A stretch of DNA of 8,043 bases from Gammaproteobacteria bacterium (GTDB lineage Bacteria > Pseudomonadota > Gammaproteobacteria > BMS3Bbin11): positions 1-8,043 of the forward strand of contig JAUVSB010000061.1 of NCBI GenBank assembly GCA_030597275.1, written 5' to 3'. Position numbers and translations under genes: made by a program. Below, piece after piece: positions 7,293 through 8,043 of the stretch (position 1 is the first letter of the stretch; the number at the start of each line of letters is the position of its first letter). Below the pieces are notes generated by a model. The model saw only the letters and a list, made by a program, of their open reading frames with translations. It had not been told where the DNA came from and ran no database searches.

Positions 7293-7768
7293 TAATCTGT
7301 GCCCCATGGACCAGAATGCGTTATCGGGAATTCCGCATAATATCTTGTGCCATTACTGACCAAAGCAATACGCATTAATAATGGAAGCTCCGCATTCAGG
7401 TTACTCAGTGTCCTGATAGCAGTTTGCCAGTGCTTATTATCAGAAAAGCTTTGCATCGTTACTCCACGAGTAACCCGATCTGGCTGCGCCAGGCCCAGGG
7501 TTGCCCCCTCGAGCTCCATGTTTGATTCAATATAAAAATTCCTGTTATCTGTCTTTATCGAAATAAGCAGTCCATCTTTTCTTAAGGTGCAGGTGGCTTC
7601 AGGTATTTTACATTTTGACGAGAGTTCAAGCTCATAGGCAGCAGTCCTTTGTGCCTCTGAAGTCAGAAGTTTCTCCTGTTTTGAAGTCTGGAAGTAATCG
7701 GCAGCGATATAACCACCTATCAGTAAAAAGGGAGCGATGATGGTTGCGGCTTTAATGTGGGGAGACAT
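7292..7768 (-). CDS. small single-pass membrane protein of unknown function
   Basis: I do not recognise this 158-residue protein. It starts with a short positive stretch and one hydrophobic segment (about 8-23) without a lipobox cysteine, which suggests an N-terminal membrane anchor with the remaining 130 residues in the periplasm. The soluble part has predicted alternating strands and two nearby cysteines (C53 and C60) that could form a disulfide outside the cytoplasm. It is the first gene of the coupled unit: its TAA overlaps the ATG of the DUF294 gene by one base. ATG 7768 is the only plausible start because an in-frame TAA lies 27 bases upstream with no other start codon between. There is no Shine-Dalgarno sequence; instead a three-copy 7-base repeat fills that position. 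Its place between a transporter and a nucleotide-sensor gene suggests a link to membrane transport or its control, which is inference only. Confidence 0.75.
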   Translation of the reverse strand: MSPHIKAATIIAPFLLIGGYIAADYFQTSKQEKLLTSEAQRTAAYELELSSKCKIPEATCTLRKDGLLISIKTDNRNFYIESNMELEGATLGLAQPDRVTRGVTMQSFSDNKHWQTAIRTLSNLNAELPLLMRIALVSNGTRYYAEFPITHSGPWGTD

Positions 7769-7775
7769 AGGATAA

Positions 7776-7796
7776 GGTTTACGGTTTACGGTTTAC
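7776..7796. repeat. 7-base tandem repeat, three copies, just upstream of the 158-residue gene
   Basis: GGTTTAC is repeated three times without error (7776-7782, 7783-7789, 7790-7796) and followed by a partial GG. On the transcribed strand it reads GTAAACC three times and ends seven bases before the ATG, so it occupies the ribosome-binding region. Copy number changes there would alter the leader without affecting the frame of the protein. Confidence 0.9.
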
Positions 7797-7820
7797 GGCT
7801 AAAGATTTTCATCGAATATA

Positions 7821-7849
7821 AATATAAAAAAAGCACCCGCATTATACAA
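7821..7849 (-). promoter_or_regulatory. candidate promoter for the membrane protein-DUF294-exonuclease unit
   Basis: On the minus strand TTGTAT (7849-7844, three of six to consensus) is followed by 17 bases and TATATT (7826-7821, five of six). It overlaps the symporter terminator. A perfect TATAAT (7846-7841) also lies in the terminator loop, but its -35 position is poor. A promoter is expected here because the terminator separates this unit from the symporter gene, yet the match is weak. Confidence 0.25.
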
Positions 7850-7860
7850 ACTGCGGGAGC
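7826..7860 (-). terminator. intrinsic terminator of the sodium:solute symporter gene
   Basis: On the minus strand GCTCCCGCA (7860-7852) pairs with TGCGGGTGC (7841-7833), giving eight pairs and one internal mismatch around a ten-base loop. Seven T follow at 7832-7826. It lies 24 bases after the symporter stop codon, the expected position, and separates the transporter gene from the downstream unit, although read-through is possible. The opposite strand has only CTTTT after the stem, so activity in the plus direction would be weaker. Confidence 0.85.
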
Positions 7861-7884
7861 CTTTTAATCATGAGTCAGTAATAA

Positions 7885-8043
7885 TTAATGACTCGTAGCA
7901 CCACCTGATCCGGCAGGGACACGGATGTCTTCTACCAGGTGCTGGATATGGTCTGGTGGAGGGGCTGTCATCTTTGAAATGATGATGGCAACTGTGAAGT
8001 TCACTGCTGCACCTATAGCACCGAAGGCATTCGGTGAAATACC
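7885..8043 (-). CDS. sodium:solute symporter, C-terminal end (partial)
   Basis: Only the last 52 residues are inside the window; the gene continues beyond the right edge and so lacks its start here. The piece begins GISPNAFGAIGAAVNF, continues through the end of a hydrophobic membrane segment with VAIIIS, and ends in a short cytoplasmic-type tail with the PPPDHIQHLVEDIRVP pattern and a Gly/Ser-rich end. That tail resembles the large sodium:solute symporters usually encoded near acs and a small DUF4212 partner in Gammaproteobacteria. It would take up acetate or a related small carboxylate with sodium. The assignment rests on a short tail plus context, so the exact subfamily (ActP-like or the VC_2705 type) is unsettled; I favour the latter. 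A strong terminator follows 24 bases after its TAA. Confidence 0.78.
   Translation of the reverse strand, partial: GISPNAFGAIGAAVNFTVAIIISKMTAPPPDHIQHLVEDIRVPAGSGGATSH

Noticed and set aside
7123..7378. Two plus-strand frames of 71-78 residues opposite the DUF294/membrane-protein junction
   Set aside because: Both are antisense to genes supported by domains and by the TAATG coupling, and neither has a ribosome binding site or recognisable content.
5430..7768. Toxin-antitoxin or phage-defence reading of the nucleotidyltransferase plus nuclease pair
   Set aside because: The proteins are of the acetate-cluster DUF294 and DnaQ-like types, are large, lie in a metabolic neighbourhood with acs and a symporter, and there are no mobile-element or defence genes nearby.

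Overview
This window looks like an ordinary stretch of a proteobacterial chromosome, most likely from a gammaproteobacterium of moderate, slightly AT-leaning base composition. That placement rests on the gene set and on my recognition of the protein families; no rRNA or other strong taxonomic marker is present. I see no tRNA, rRNA, CRISPR array, transposase, phage gene or attachment site. No gene here appears broken. One gene, a symporter, is cut by the right edge of the window.

Left part (1-2703): a leader of about 216 bases without a convincing gene, then one plus-strand gene for an 828-residue AsmA-family protein. It is anchored in the inner membrane and its bulk lies in the periplasm.

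Right part (2705-8043): every gene is on the minus strand and belongs to an acetate-assimilation neighbourhood. In transcription order it holds the C-terminus of a sodium:solute symporter (7885-8043, cut by the window edge), an intrinsic terminator (7826-7860), a small single-pass membrane protein of unknown function (7292-7768), a cNMP-like/CBS/DUF294 nucleotidyltransferase-like protein (5430-7292), a DnaQ-like DEDDh 3'-5' exonuclease (4744-5430) and acetyl-CoA synthetase acs (2705-4642). The three middle genes are joined by two identical TAATG stop/start overlaps, so they form a tight translationally coupled unit. acs follows after 101 bases that hold a long T-tract, a candidate promoter with a perfect TTGACA, and a clear ribosome binding site.

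How the genes may work together: the symporter would import acetate or another small organic acid and Acs would activate acetate to acetyl-CoA. The DUF294/CBS protein is a plausible nucleotide-responsive regulator, but its target is unknown. The paired exonuclease has no established role in acetate metabolism. The association of symporter, DUF294 protein, exonuclease and acs recurs in Proteobacteria as far as I recall, so the layout is familiar although its biochemistry is not solved.

The most notable details are the twin TAATG couplings, two different 7-base tandem repeats placed directly upstream of two start codons, a 1-base convergent junction covered by a small perfect hairpin that contains both stop codons, a perfect TATAAT in the loop of the symporter terminator, and an Asp-to-Glu change in the exonuclease ExoII motif. 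I found no clear sign of a wholly new system.
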